From: Porphyromonas pasteri
GTDB lineage: Bacteria > Bacteroidota > Bacteroidia > Bacteroidales > Porphyromonadaceae
Assembly: GCF_014647755.1 (NCBI RefSeq)
Contig: NZ_BMPU01000001.1
Span: 62,001 to 126,000, forward strand
DNA: 64,000 bases
Direction of reading: 5' to 3'
Part shown: piece after piece, positions 1-7,891 of the stretch
Layout of the letters: each line of letters begins with the position of its first letter
Position numbering within the stretch: the stretch's first letter is position 1
Position numbers and translations under genes: made by a program
The notes under the pieces: model-generated
What the model was told of the DNA's origin: nothing
Databases searched by the model: none
What the model saw: the letters and a program-made list of their open reading frames with translations, nothing else

Positions 1-52
1 CGTGGCCTTCATCATCGCAGCCCTCTTGCTGTGGCGTAAGGCCCCCCAATAA
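1..52 (+). CDS. 3' end of a membrane protein gene (partial)
   Basis: An open frame enters from the left edge and stops with TAA at 50-52. The sixteen visible residues are mostly hydrophobic ([11 protein letters not shown]) and then basic (RKAPQ), as at the end of a last transmembrane helix with a short cytoplasmic tail. The smpB start follows after 14 bases, so the two genes are probably cotranscribed. Too little remains to name a family. Confidence 0.5.
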   Translation, partial: VAFIIAALLLWRKAPQ

Positions 53-66
53 CTACGACTCATCAT

Positions 67-528
67 ATGAAAGAAAAGATACAGCGCGCCGTCTCGATAC
101 AGAATCGCCGCGCACGCTTCGACTACGAGCTCCTCGATACCTATACTGCTGGGATGGTGCTCGTAGGCACGGAGATCAAGTCCCTTCGCCTGGGGAAGGC
201 GAGCTTGGTCGATGCCTTCTGCTACTTCCACAACGGGGAGCTGTGGCTCAAGGGCGCCAACATCAGCGAGTACTTCTACGGCTCGTACAACAATCACGCG
301 GCACGCCGTGACCGCAAGCTCCTCCTCAATCGCAAGGAGCTTCGCAAGCTCGAGGCTTATGTACAAAGCCCTGGTGTGACGATTGTCCCCGTGAAGATCT
401 TCATCAATGACCGTGGGCTGGCGAAGGTCGTCATCGCCCCCGCTCGAGGGAAGAAGGTCTACGACAAGCGCGCCACGATGCGTGAGCGTGATGATCGCCG
501 TGAGATGGACCGCGCTATGAAGCGCTAA
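67..528 (+). CDS. smpB: SsrA-binding protein SmpB
   Basis: SmpB binds tmRNA and brings it to ribosomes stalled on truncated mRNAs, where trans-translation releases the ribosome and tags the peptide for degradation. The 153-residue protein has the usual family length. The N-terminal signature [12 protein letters not shown] begins at residue 13 and is followed by the beta-barrel segment [14 protein letters not shown]. The basic C-terminal tail ([12 protein letters not shown]) is the part that mimics the missing tRNA arm in the A site. The ATG follows the upstream membrane-protein stop by 14 bases and gpx follows by 15, so this is an operon. The tmRNA gene itself is not visible nearby. Confidence 0.97.
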   Translation: MKEKIQRAVSIQNRRARFDYELLDTYTAGMVLVGTEIKSLRLGKASLVDAFCYFHNGELWLKGANISEYFYGSYNNHAARRDRKLLLNRKELRKLEAYVQSPGVTIVPVKIFINDRGLAKVVIAPARGKKVYDKRATMRERDDRREMDRAMKR

Positions 529-543
529 GAATTGCCCTGATCT

Positions 544-1047
544 ATGCAGAAGATATATGACTTCATCGCCCAGCGCCCCTCGGGTGAACTGGTGCGTCTC
601 TCACAGTTCGCAGGCAAGGTCCTCTTGATCGTCAATACGGCGAGCAAGTGTGGCTTCACTCCTCAGTTCGCAGGTCTCGAAGAGCTCTATCAGCGCTATC
701 GTGATCGTGGGCTGGTGATCCTCGGATTCCCCTGCGGTCAGTTCCTCGGTCAAGAGCTTAGCACGGGCGAAGATGCAGCTTCCTTCTGCTCGCTCAACTA
801 TGGGGTCTCCTTCCCGATGATGAAGAAGGTACGCGTCAATGGCCGCTACGAAGACCCTATCTTTACCTACCTCAAGCGCGCTGCACGCGGTACACTCACC
901 TCGTGCATTAAGTGGAACTTCACCAAGTTCCTCATCTCACGCGACGGTAGTCGGGTCCTGCGCTTCTCTCCGATGACTAAGCCAGAGAAGCTCGCTCCGC
1001 TCATTGAGCAGCTTCTGGCAGAGCAGCCCATAGACCTCGAGGACTAA
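544..1047 (+). CDS. glutathione peroxidase family, thioredoxin-type thiol peroxidase
   Basis: The enzyme reduces hydrogen peroxide and organic hydroperoxides and is presumably cytosolic. The 167-residue protein has the family motifs in order: NTASKCGFTPQ with the peroxidatic Cys36, GFPCGQF (61-67, with Gly where Asn is usual in FPCNQF), FCSLNYGVSFP with Cys82, and WNFTKF (124-129). The active-site codon is TGT, so this is a cysteine enzyme and not a selenoprotein. Cys36 and Cys82 have the same numbering as the redox pair of yeast Gpx3, which implies recycling by thioredoxin rather than glutathione (inference from the family). It lies 15 bases after smpB and is followed by a strong terminator. 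Confidence 0.93.
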   Translation: MQKIYDFIAQRPSGELVRLSQFAGKVLLIVNTASKCGFTPQFAGLEELYQRYRDRGLVILGFPCGQFLGQELSTGEDAASFCSLNYGVSFPMMKKVRVNGRYEDPIFTYLKRAARGTLTSCIKWNFTKFLISRDGSRVLRFSPMTKPEKLAPLIEQLLAEQPIDLED

Positions 1048-1067
1048 GCCTCACCTATCCTATAAGG

Positions 1068-1125
1068 CAGCCGCCCCCGCCACCCGTGCAATGCTTGCAC
1101 TTCGGGTGGCGGGGGCGGCTGTTTT
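1068..1125 (+). terminator. rho-independent terminator after gpx
   Basis: A 19-bp GC-rich perfect stem (arms 1068-1086 and 1103-1121) has a loop that can itself pair (TGCAA/TTGCA). TTTT follows directly at 1122-1125. It ends the smpB-gpx transcript 20 bases after the gpx stop. Confidence 0.9.
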
Positions 1126-1233
1126 GTCTTGTGGCATAAGGCGCTTCTCTTGATGTGTGTGCGAAAAGGATCTGAGATGGGTGGAAGGAGGTATATAGCT
1201 TCGTGAGCTTTCTTCCTTAGGTACGTGCAGTAT

Positions 1234-1371
1234 TATACGCTTGAAGATGGATATTTATACGATTAAATCAGAGGATTTATACGTATAAATCGGGCGAATA
1301 ATACGTATTAATTGGTAGGTTTATACGTATTAATTTTCTCTCTCACTCGTATAAATCGTGGATATCATACG
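1234..1371. repeat. 22-bp palindromic array, core TATACGTATA
   Basis: Seven units begin at 1234, 1256, 1278, 1300, 1322, 1344 and 1366, exactly 22 bp apart. The core is the palindrome TATACGTATA, perfect in unit 3 and degenerate on one side in units 1, 2 and 6. The DNA between cores is AT-rich and less conserved. The last two units lie inside direct-repeat copy 1. The rest of the 1126-1666 gap shows no gene. Confidence 0.85.
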
Positions 1372-1477
1372 TATTATCTCTCATAATACTCCTTGGGAGA
1401 TGCGGGCATCCAGCTGTAGAGCAAACGCAAAGGGCGAATGAAAGGATGAGTAAGTCCTTTCATTCGCCCTTCGTAAT
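1334..1477 (+). repeat. 144-bp direct repeat, left copy (bounds island)
   Basis: This segment matches 4999-5142 without gaps (constant offset 3665) and with six mismatches by eye. It contains the last two 22-bp array units and a 15-bp hairpin (arms 1432-1446 and 1455-1469, GGGCGAATGAAAGGA with its complement), extendable by two A-T pairs. The hairpin has no long U-run, but it sits where a bidirectional terminator between convergent gpx and hemW would be expected. Confidence 0.92.
1432..1469. terminator. hairpin in left direct repeat, probable bidirectional terminator
   Basis: A perfect 15-bp stem with an 8-base loop (TGAGTAAG), flanked by AA on the left and TT on the right. An identical hairpin is at 5097-5134. 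Confidence 0.65.
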
Positions 1478-1598
1478 CCTACACGCAGTTTGCAAGGGAA
1501 ATACTCTATGAGGCTTCAGATATGGAAAGAAGGCTGGAGAAGAATTACAAGAGCAATAGAATAAGATAAAGGCAATAAGCGCATATTGCTGATTGGAT

Positions 1599-1639
1599 AA
1601 CGACACTTGAGCAGAGATATATCTGTTTCAAGTGCCGTT
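1599..1639. terminator. weak inverted repeat downstream of the AraC regulator
   Basis: AACGACACTTGA (1599-1610) pairs with TCAAGTGCCGTT (1628-1639) with one A-C mismatch. It lies just past the end of the minus-strand regulator gene. There is no clear U-run. Confidence 0.4.
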
Positions 1640-1666
1640 CGTTTATTGCTAAGTTATTGTGCTTGG

Positions 1667-2581
1667 TCATTTTTTTGATTCTGCGGCAAACTGTCCTCCT
1701 TTATATTCTTCTTTAAACTCTGTAACTGTCTGTCCCGTTTGTTTTTTGAAGAAACGCATTAGATGTCCTGGCTCCGAGAAATTGAATTCGTATGCCAATT
1801 CACTGGTGGTTTTGTTAGTGAAGAGTATTTCATTCTTGATTTCTGCAAGCAGACGTTGTTTCAGCAGATGTGCGGACGTTTGTCCATATTGAGCCTGTAC
1901 AGAGGCATTCAATGTGATGCGGCTGATGTTCAGCATGGCTGCATAGTCGGCCACTCGCTGGTATTGGCGAATATGTTTTTCTAAGAGTTGTTTGAACTCA
2001 AAGGCATGGTGGTTCTTGGGGGTATCAAAAGGCAGATGGTACTGAGTGGAATACCTACGATTAAGAGTCATGAGCAGATAATGAAGTAAGGATACGATGA
2101 TGTGATAGCTGTCGGCAAGAGGATGGCTGAGTTCTTCTTTTATCCGTACAAGCAAACGCTCGTATTCTTGTTGTTCCATAGCAGTAGCCGACAGATGGGG
2201 TGGGAAATCTGTTTGGTAGCAATAAAGCAAACGATAAGTAAAGAAAGGATCGGCAAGATAGGTTGAAAGAAAATCATCACGGAAAACAAGGAAACGATAA
2301 TCCATTTGGCTTTCATCAATATGCCACTCCTGATGGATGTGCGGCGAAAGTATCAGCACCGTATTGTCCTTCAACGCGATATGTTGAAAGCCATAACGCA
2401 CCCATCCGGATGCTTTCCTGAAGAAAAACAACTCGAAGAAGTTGGTCTTGAAAGACGGATACTCCATCAATACGCCCCGCAAACGCTCGTGTGTATCGGT
2501 ATTGATGTTGAAGTCTACACCACATTCTGTTTTGCTGAAAGGGACTTGAGTAAGTTCTTGGGGATGAATCTCTGATTTCAT
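1667..2581 (-). CDS. AraC-family transcriptional regulator
   Basis: A DNA-binding regulator of 304 residues, typical for the AraC/XylS family. The N-terminal half (roughly 1-170) is a cupin-like sensor region. The C-terminal 100 residues hold two helix-turn-helix motifs: the first around VADYAAMLNISRITLNASVQ and the second around SELAYEFNFSEPGHLMRFFK, with the family ending GQTVTEFKEEY. It is divergent from the cupin/MBL/radical SAM operon, with about 85 bases between its first codon and the likely -7 box of that operon, so it very probably controls that operon. The ligand is unknown. Base composition is low-GC like the rest of the islet. Confidence 0.9.
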   Translation of the reverse strand: MKSEIHPQELTQVPFSKTECGVDFNINTDTHERLRGVLMEYPSFKTNFFELFFFRKASGWVRYGFQHIALKDNTVLILSPHIHQEWHIDESQMDYRFLVFRDDFLSTYLADPFFTYRLLYCYQTDFPPHLSATAMEQQEYERLLVRIKEELSHPLADSYHIIVSLLHYLLMTLNRRYSTQYHLPFDTPKNHHAFEFKQLLEKHIRQYQRVADYAAMLNISRITLNASVQAQYGQTSAHLLKQRLLAEIKNEILFTNKTTSELAYEFNFSEPGHLMRFFKKQTGQTVTEFKEEYKGGQFAAESKK

Positions 2582-2666
2582 GTGACAAATGTGCTAATAA
2601 ATGTTGGTTTATCAAAATGGTAGAACATATATTGTTAATGGTAGAATGTGCCTTTGTTCTGTGCGC

Positions 2667-2674
2667 TACCTTTG
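2667..2674 (+). promoter_or_regulatory. -7 box TACCTTTG of the cupin operon
   Basis: TACCTTTG matches the Bacteroidota -7 consensus TAnnTTTG exactly. No clear TTG lies 19-21 bases upstream, so an activator may be needed. The box places the transcript start near 2680, which rules out the ATG at 2617 and supports the ATG at 2701. Confidence 0.5.
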
Positions 2675-2700
2675 CACTCGTAATCAAAGCAAATAGCATT

Positions 2701-3153
2701 ATGAGAGAAATTCAAATCACAGAAAAGGGAGAGAACTTCACCACGGTGAACGTAGGTAAGTTGAATGAAATTAAGGAATATGAGTTGGCTATGGGCAATT
2801 TCTCTATTCCGGGAAAGATGTTTGCCGGACATGCACTACGAGCAACAGGTGCAGAATTGTCTTTCCAAAGTCTTGCGGCAGGTCAAGATTATGGCACACG
2901 TCATGCCCATAAAACCCACGAAGAGCTTTATTTCATTCTTAAAGGTGAAGGCGTTTTCGATGTAGACGGCAAGCGATTTCCCGTTTCAGAGGGAAGCATC
3001 GTGAGAATCGCCCCCAATGGCAAACGTGCATTCAAGAACACAGGTAGCAGCGAAATGCTCGTGCTTTGTGTACAATATAAGGCAAATTCGTTCTCAGATG
3101 ATGATGAGCCACTGAGGGATGGTATTATGCTGGAAGCCAATGTTAAACTTTAG
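2701..3153 (+). CDS. cupin-domain protein
   Basis: A small single-domain beta-barrel protein of 150 residues. Cupin motif 1 is clear (GTRHAHKTHEELYFILKGEG, with the usual His-x-His and Glu metal ligands). It is followed by the second motif region around GSIVRIAPNGKRAFKN. Cupins bind a metal and act as sensors, isomerases or dioxygenases, and the exact role here is not readable. A longer frame opens at 2617, but a -7 promoter box lies inside that extension, so the ATG at 2701 is chosen. The MBL-fold gene starts 12 bases after its stop. Confidence 0.85.
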   Translation: MREIQITEKGENFTTVNVGKLNEIKEYELAMGNFSIPGKMFAGHALRATGAELSFQSLAAGQDYGTRHAHKTHEELYFILKGEGVFDVDGKRFPVSEGSIVRIAPNGKRAFKNTGSSEMLVLCVQYKANSFSDDDEPLRDGIMLEANVKL

Positions 3154-3165
3154 TTGTAATAAGCA

Positions 3166-3930
3166 ATGAATATCCAACAAGTAAGAAACGCAACGATAAT
3201 CGTTGAGTATGGGGGAAAGAAAATTCTGATTGACCCCATGTTGGGAAAGAAAGGCTGCATGCCTCCTTTCCCCTTTAGTAGAAATCAACACCTGCGCAAC
3301 CCACTTCATGAACTACCTTTTCCCGTAGAAGAGGTGTTAAAAGGTGTAGATGCGGTGTTGCTTACCCATCTACACGATGACCATATTGATGAGGCGGCCT
3401 ATGAAGCGATACCTAAAGATATGCGACTTTTGGTGCAGGACGAAAACGATCGGCAGGTGGTGATGTCGCATGGATTTAATCATGTGGAAGTTGTCGGCGA
3501 CAATACAAGGATTGGGGAAGTGAGCATACAAAAGGCCGAAAGCCAGCATGGTAATTTCATCATGAAGTATCCTGCCGGACATACGGCGGGTTATGTATTC
3601 ACTCATCCACAAGAAAAGACGCTCTATCACGCCGGAGATACCATCTGGTATGCTGGTGTGAAGCGCAATTTGAAGCGTTTTCGCCCCGAGGTTATCACCC
3701 TTAATGCGGGTGGCAATGGTTTTCGCTTGGGAGGACGCGTCATTATGAACGATGAAGATGTGGTAAAAGTTGCTGCAGCTGCACCTGACGCAAAGCTGTT
3801 TGTGACGCATCTTGAAGGCGTGAACCATAATAGTGTGACGCGTGAAATGGTGAGAAAGCGTGCGGAAGTGGCAGGAATTTTAGACCGCGTCTTTATTCCT
3901 GAAGACGGTGAAACGGTAGAAGATTTATAA
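3166..3930 (+). CDS. MBL-fold metal-dependent hydrolase (UlaG-like)
   Basis: A 254-residue protein of the metallo-beta-lactamase fold. The metal motif THLHDDHID (67-75) gives His68, His70, Asp72 and His73. Later metal-ligand regions are PAGHTAGYVF, LYHAGDTIWY and FVTHLEGVNH. The closest recognisable group is the UlaG-like/ComEC-unrelated branch of small hydrolases, which includes L-ascorbate-6-phosphate lactonase, so a lactone or phosphodiester substrate is possible (inference). There is no signal peptide, so it should be cytosolic. It sits between the cupin (12 bases) and the radical SAM gene (17 bases), so all three are one operon. Confidence 0.88.
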   Translation: MNIQQVRNATIIVEYGGKKILIDPMLGKKGCMPPFPFSRNQHLRNPLHELPFPVEEVLKGVDAVLLTHLHDDHIDEAAYEAIPKDMRLLVQDENDRQVVMSHGFNHVEVVGDNTRIGEVSIQKAESQHGNFIMKYPAGHTAGYVFTHPQEKTLYHAGDTIWYAGVKRNLKRFRPEVITLNAGGNGFRLGGRVIMNDEDVVKVAAAAPDAKLFVTHLEGVNHNSVTREMVRKRAEVAGILDRVFIPEDGETVEDL

Positions 3931-3947
3931 AGAATAAAGAAGAAAAT

Positions 3948-4847
3948 ATGGCAGAAACTCTCATTGATACGAAAGAGGTGCATGGCATCATGACCAAGTC
4001 CAACCTCCCTGTTGGTGGCTATTCGGTGAATCCATACGTGGGTTGCACCCATGCTTGCAAGTATTGTTACGCCTCATTCATGAAGCGCTTCACAGGACAT
4101 AAAGAAGAATGGGGTACTTTCTTAGACGTGAAGCATTGGCCTGCAATCAAGAATCCGAAGAAATATGCCGGACAACGCGTGGTTATTGGATCAGTGACCG
4201 ATGGATACAATCCCGAAGAAGCAACGTTCCGCAGGACACGTAAACTGCTTGAAGAGCTCAAAGACAGCGATGCAGAAATACTCATTTGTACAAAGAGCGA
4301 CCTCGTGTTGCGCGACCTTGACTTGCTCCAGCAAATGAAGAATGTCACCGTATCGTGGTCAGTCAACACGCTTGATGAGACATTTCGTGCCGACATGGAC
4401 AAGGCCGTGAGCATAGAGCGGCGCATCGTAGCCATGCGAAAGGTCTACGAGGCGGGTATCCGAACCATTTGTTTTGTGTCACCCATCTTCCCCGGTATCA
4501 CTGATTTCAAGGCTATTTTTCATGAAGTGAAAGACATTTGCGACCTCTTTTGGCTTGAGAACCTCAATCTACGGGGTAGTTTTAAGGCCAGCATTATGGG
4601 GTATATCAAATCACACTATCCCCATTTGTTCCCACTTTATGAACAAATCTATTTGCATAAAGACCGAACATACTGGAAGCAATTGGAGCAAGAGGCCGCG
4701 AAAATGGCGCAGGAGGCTCAATGTAAGTATGTGGATAATGAATTGCCTTACGAGCGAAGTCCCAAAGGACATCCCTCGATAGTGAATTATCTTTATCACG
4801 AAGAAATCAGAGGGTCAGGAAATACGGGTATAAGGAATGTTATATAA
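3948..4847 (+). CDS. SPL-family radical SAM protein
   Basis: A 299-residue radical SAM enzyme. The [4Fe-4S] motif is CTHACKYC (Cys33, Cys37, Cys40) after NPYVG, and the following pattern (VVIGSVTDGYNPEE, then ILICTKSDLVLRDLDLL) matches the spore-photoproduct-lyase-like SPL family widely found in non-sporulating bacteria. The photoproduct lyase function cannot be assumed, because most members of this family are uncharacterised. It is the last gene of the AraC-controlled operon. Codon usage is low-GC, as in the rest of the islet. Confidence 0.88.
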   Translation: MAETLIDTKEVHGIMTKSNLPVGGYSVNPYVGCTHACKYCYASFMKRFTGHKEEWGTFLDVKHWPAIKNPKKYAGQRVVIGSVTDGYNPEEATFRRTRKLLEELKDSDAEILICTKSDLVLRDLDLLQQMKNVTVSWSVNTLDETFRADMDKAVSIERRIVAMRKVYEAGIRTICFVSPIFPGITDFKAIFHEVKDICDLFWLENLNLRGSFKASIMGYIKSHYPHLFPLYEQIYLHKDRTYWKQLEQEAAKMAQEAQCKYVDNELPYERSPKGHPSIVNYLYHEEIRGSGNTGIRNVI

Positions 4848-4998
4848 TAAAATAGGTACGTATCTCTACTGTTGACAGACTACTTGGAGAATAACTACTT
4901 ATAGGGCTTTCGGTATACTAGAAGGCCTCAAGAACATAGTTGTGCGTAGTTAGACGGTAGTAATAACCATTCCTACTTTCTGACTACAATACCATCCC

Positions 4999-5142
4999 TT
5001 TTCTCTCTCTCTCGTATAAGTCGTGGGTATCATACGTATGATCTCTCATAATACTCCTTGGGAGATGCGGGCATCAAGCTGTGGAGCAAACGCAAAGGGC
5101 GAATGAAAGGATGAGTAAGTCCTTTCATTCGCCCTTCGTAAT
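4999..5142 (+). repeat. 144-bp direct repeat, right copy (bounds island)
   Basis: About 96% identical to 1334-1477 (six mismatches, no indels). It carries two units of the 22-bp TATACGTATA array (degenerate) and the same terminator hairpin (5097-5134). It ends 21 bases before the hemW stop. The 151 bases between the radical SAM stop and this repeat show no gene. Confidence 0.92.
5097..5134. terminator. hairpin in right direct repeat, terminator for hemW operon
   Basis: A 15-bp stem identical to 1432-1469, 29 bases beyond the hemW stop on the minus strand. It would also stop read-through from the islet. Confidence 0.65.
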
Positions 5143-5163
5143 GCCTGCGAGGCAAGTGGCTAC

Positions 5164-6291
5164 TTAGAGGAAGAGGTCGGCGATGATGCCGTCGGAGACG
5201 AAGATACCTTCGGGAGTGAGGCGAAGGGTATCATCGCTCTGGGTGAGTTGACCTCGGTGAAGGTGTTCGCTTGCGGCTTGTATGAGTTCCCGCTTGGCAC
5301 GCTCACCGAAGCGTGCCGCATAGTCTCCGAGCGGGATGCCCCACTGCGTGCGAAGGCGGGTGAGGATGTACTCGTGCTGGAGCTCTTCGTCGCTGAGGTG
5401 CTCGGTCTCGTAGTCGCGCCTTCCCTCGAGGAGTGCACGGGTGTAGTGTGTGAGTGAGGCGATGTTGTGCGAGCGGGTACGTACCCCGTCGAAGCTATGC
5501 GCCGACGGGCCCAAGCCCAGATAGGGGACGCCCTGCCAATAGCCTGTGTTGTGCCGTGCGTAGCGGTCGGGGAGGGCGAAGTTCGATATCTCGTAGTGCT
5601 CGTAGCCCGCCGCCTTGAGTTCGGAGATGAGCATCTCGAAGAAGCGCAGGCTGGCTTCTTCCGACACGGGCTGTACCTTGCCTCGCTCGACAAGGCGTGT
5701 GAGCGCGGTGCCTTCCTCATAGATGAGGTGGTAGGCGGAGAGGTGGGGGACGCCGAGCGAGAGGAAGGTGCGGATGTTCGTGAACCATCGCTCCTCGGTC
5801 TGACCAGGCAGGCCATAGATGAGGTCCAGGCTGAGATTGTCGATGCCATGATGGCGTAGAGCTTCGACAGCGGCGAAGACTTGCTCAGCACTATGACGGC
5901 GGTTGAGGAACGTCAGGTCGTCGGCGTGGAAGCTCTGCACGCCCATGCTGACACGGTTGATAGGGAGCGAGTCGAGAGCCTGGGCATACTCCTTCGTGAC
6001 GTCATCGGGGTTGCATTCGATGGTTACCTCACCCGTGCCCGTCAGCGGGTAGAGCTCGGTGATGGTGTCGAAGATGCGAGTCAGCTCCTCAGGAGTGAGG
6101 AGCGAAGGAGTGCCGCCACCGAAGTAGATATGGTCTATCAATGCGCCATCAGGGAGCTCCACACGGCGAAGGTAAAGCTCCCTGATGAGGGCATCGAGGA
6201 AGTCTCGTCGGAGACGGCTCCCCGTCTGGGTGTAGAAGTCGCAGTACGAGCAGCGACTTGCACAGAAGGGGATATGGAGGTAGAGGTTCAT
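5164..6291 (-). CDS. hemW: radical SAM heme chaperone HemW
   Basis: HemW is a heme-binding radical SAM protein related to anaerobic coproporphyrinogen oxidase HemN, thought to deliver heme to membrane cytochromes. The protein has 375 residues from the ATG at 6291. The cluster motif is CASRCSYCDF (Cys10, 14, 17), with Phe where HemN has a fourth cysteine, which marks HemW rather than HemN. YFGGGTPSLL follows, and the C-terminal HemN domain includes GLGPSAHSF. The ATG at 6291 is preferred over the GTG at 6303 because it directly follows the upstream stop (TAG, one base, ATG). It is the last gene of a minus-strand operon with the GHL10 lipoprotein. Confidence 0.9.
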   Translation of the reverse strand: MNLYLHIPFCASRCSYCDFYTQTGSRLRRDFLDALIRELYLRRVELPDGALIDHIYFGGGTPSLLTPEELTRIFDTITELYPLTGTGEVTIECNPDDVTKEYAQALDSLPINRVSMGVQSFHADDLTFLNRRHSAEQVFAAVEALRHHGIDNLSLDLIYGLPGQTEERWFTNIRTFLSLGVPHLSAYHLIYEEGTALTRLVERGKVQPVSEEASLRFFEMLISELKAAGYEHYEISNFALPDRYARHNTGYWQGVPYLGLGPSAHSFDGVRTRSHNIASLTHYTRALLEGRRDYETEHLSDEELQHEYILTRLRTQWGIPLGDYAARFGERAKRELIQAASEHLHRGQLTQSDDTLRLTPEGIFVSDGIIADLFL

Positions 6292-6292
6292 G

Positions 6293-7888
6293 CTACTTCC
6301 CACCAGCCAGAGCCTTGAGGTCGGGAAGGCTGATAGTGAGCGCAGACGTGCAGGGGGTCGCTACGCCGAAGGTATTTACCGCTTCGACGCCGAACTCAAT
6401 GGAGCTACTGCCGTTGAAGTCCGATGCTACGAGCTTGCACTGTGGGGAGGTGAGGCGAGGAGCGAGGAGCGTCGCATGCTTTGCTCCGCTCTCATCGGTC
6501 GTGATGACCCAGAGGCGCCACGTCAGCGGAAGGTGCTTCGATGCCTCGGGCTGCTGCCACGAGAGGATGACTTCGCCACGCCCTGCAGGCTTGAGAGCCA
6601 GCTCGGTAGGCGCTGCTGCTTGGAATGCCTTCCCACGAGCGAAGGCAAGGGGGAGAGCTGTCGGACGGAAGGCTTCGGCAATGATGCGGCGCGTCGCTGG
6701 GAAGCGGGCTCCCGTATGCGCTTCGCGGAAGAAGCATACGCCAGAGAGACCGACTTCGCGCTCCTCTTCGATTTGCTCCTCGATGACCGTCTCAGGCCAG
6801 CCCGTCTCCTCCACGCGGTAGGGTGCGAGCCCTGCCACGACGGGGATATAGCGTGCGACCTGCTCCTTCCATTCGCGCAGGAAGGGGCTGTAGAGATCAT
6901 CGCGGTAGTACATCATCGGGACGATGAAGTCAACGAGCCCCTCACGACCCCACGTCTCGGGATCTTGAAGCACGGACTCGTAGGCCGTCCAGCCATGCGA
7001 GCGACCGAGGTCTGCGATCTTACGTAGCTTGCCCAGTGGCGCTACACTCACCAGTGCATGCGAGCCGATACTCTGGAGCGAGTCACGTACCTCGCGGAGC
7101 TGCTGGGTGAGGTTGTTGCGTCGCCAAGCTGACTTGCTTTCGTACTCCGAGCCATAGCGCATATAGGTGCCACCATCTGCGAACTGCTCTGCTCCCTCGG
7201 GGTAGCGGAAGTAGTCGAAGTGCACGCCATCGACGGGATAGCGTCGCACGAGGTCAGCCGTCAGATGCGCGATGTACGAGCGTACCTCGGGACGTCCTGG
7301 ATCGAGGTGATAGGAGCCCTTGTGAGGGATCGCCCAGCCTGGGTGATCCGTGAGGATGGGGTGAGGAGCTCGCTTGGAGGACGAGAGCGGATAGGTGACG
7401 AGCCAAGCATGGAGGCTCAGACCACGTGCGTGGCAAGCCTCGATAGCAAAGCGCACGGGATCGTAGTCTCCGAAGAAGCCTTCGCCAGCGAAGCGCGTGG
7501 AGAGGGGCTCGTAGTCGGAGGGGTAGATGACCGTACCGCTGTGGCGGAGCTGGAGGAAGACCGTGTTGTAGCCATCGGCTTGCAGGCGGTCGAGGATACG
7601 CAGGAGCGACTCCTTCTGGCGGCGCACACCGTCGGGCGTATCCGCCTTATCACGGGGCCAGTCGAGGCCGTAGACGGTAGTGAGCCATACGGCGCGCATC
7701 TCCTCACGGATGGAGTCGCCTGTGGGGCGAGTCCAGTGCGTAGGAGCTTCTTCTACGGGAGCTGGCGTGGGAACGGGTATCTGCTCTACGGGCTGCTCTA
7801 CCACCTTGGGCTTACGCGTACCGCAACCTGCAAGGCTAAGGGCAAGCACAGCACCGCTGAGGAGTAGGAGTTTCTTTGCTGAGGTCAT
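6293..7888 (-). CDS. GHL10/DUF187-type glycosidase lipoprotein
   Basis: A 531-residue predicted lipoprotein. The signal sequence has the lipobox LAGC (Cys22) and a proline-rich linker. The catalytic-type barrel begins with MRAVWLTTVYGLDWPR, the hallmark of the GHL10 (DUF187, family-10-like glycosylhydrolase) group, and continues through VDGVHFDYFRYP and FIVPMMYYRDDLY. A fibronectin-III-like segment (about 430-520) closes the protein. Relatives act on cell-wall or host glycans at the surface, but the substrate is not established. Its stop is one base before the hemW ATG, and panC precedes it by three bases. Confidence 0.85.
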   Translation of the reverse strand: MTSAKKLLLLSGAVLALSLAGCGTRKPKVVEQPVEQIPVPTPAPVEEAPTHWTRPTGDSIREEMRAVWLTTVYGLDWPRDKADTPDGVRRQKESLLRILDRLQADGYNTVFLQLRHSGTVIYPSDYEPLSTRFAGEGFFGDYDPVRFAIEACHARGLSLHAWLVTYPLSSSKRAPHPILTDHPGWAIPHKGSYHLDPGRPEVRSYIAHLTADLVRRYPVDGVHFDYFRYPEGAEQFADGGTYMRYGSEYESKSAWRRNNLTQQLREVRDSLQSIGSHALVSVAPLGKLRKIADLGRSHGWTAYESVLQDPETWGREGLVDFIVPMMYYRDDLYSPFLREWKEQVARYIPVVAGLAPYRVEETGWPETVIEEQIEEEREVGLSGVCFFREAHTGARFPATRRIIAEAFRPTALPLAFARGKAFQAAAPTELALKPAGRGEVILSWQQPEASKHLPLTWRLWVITTDESGAKHATLLAPRLTSPQCKLVASDFNGSSSIEFGVEAVNTFGVATPCTSALTISLPDLKALAGGK

Positions 7889-7891
7889 CCT

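Larger units (their letters stand above)
1478..4998. mobile_element. low-GC genomic islet between direct repeats
   Basis: About 3.5 kb carrying an araC-type regulator and a divergent cupin, MBL-fold and radical SAM operon lies between two near-identical 144-bp repeats. Sampled base composition differs sharply from the surroundings: 25 of 60 bases are G/C at 3181-3240, against 38 of 60 at 5281-5340. Codon choice is visibly richer in A/T. No transposase, integrase or terminal inverted repeat is seen, so the route of entry is unknown. Homologous exchange or an event at the repeat are both possible. Recombination between the repeats would remove the islet and leave a single terminator between gpx and hemW. 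Confidence 0.7.

Noticed and set aside
544-1047. Selenoprotein glutathione peroxidase
   Set aside because: The active-site codon is TGT (Cys36), not TGA.
2617-2700. N-terminal extension of the cupin protein
   Set aside because: A consensus -7 promoter box (2667-2674) lies inside it, and the extra residues are hydrophobic without a signal pattern. The ATG at 2701 fits the family.
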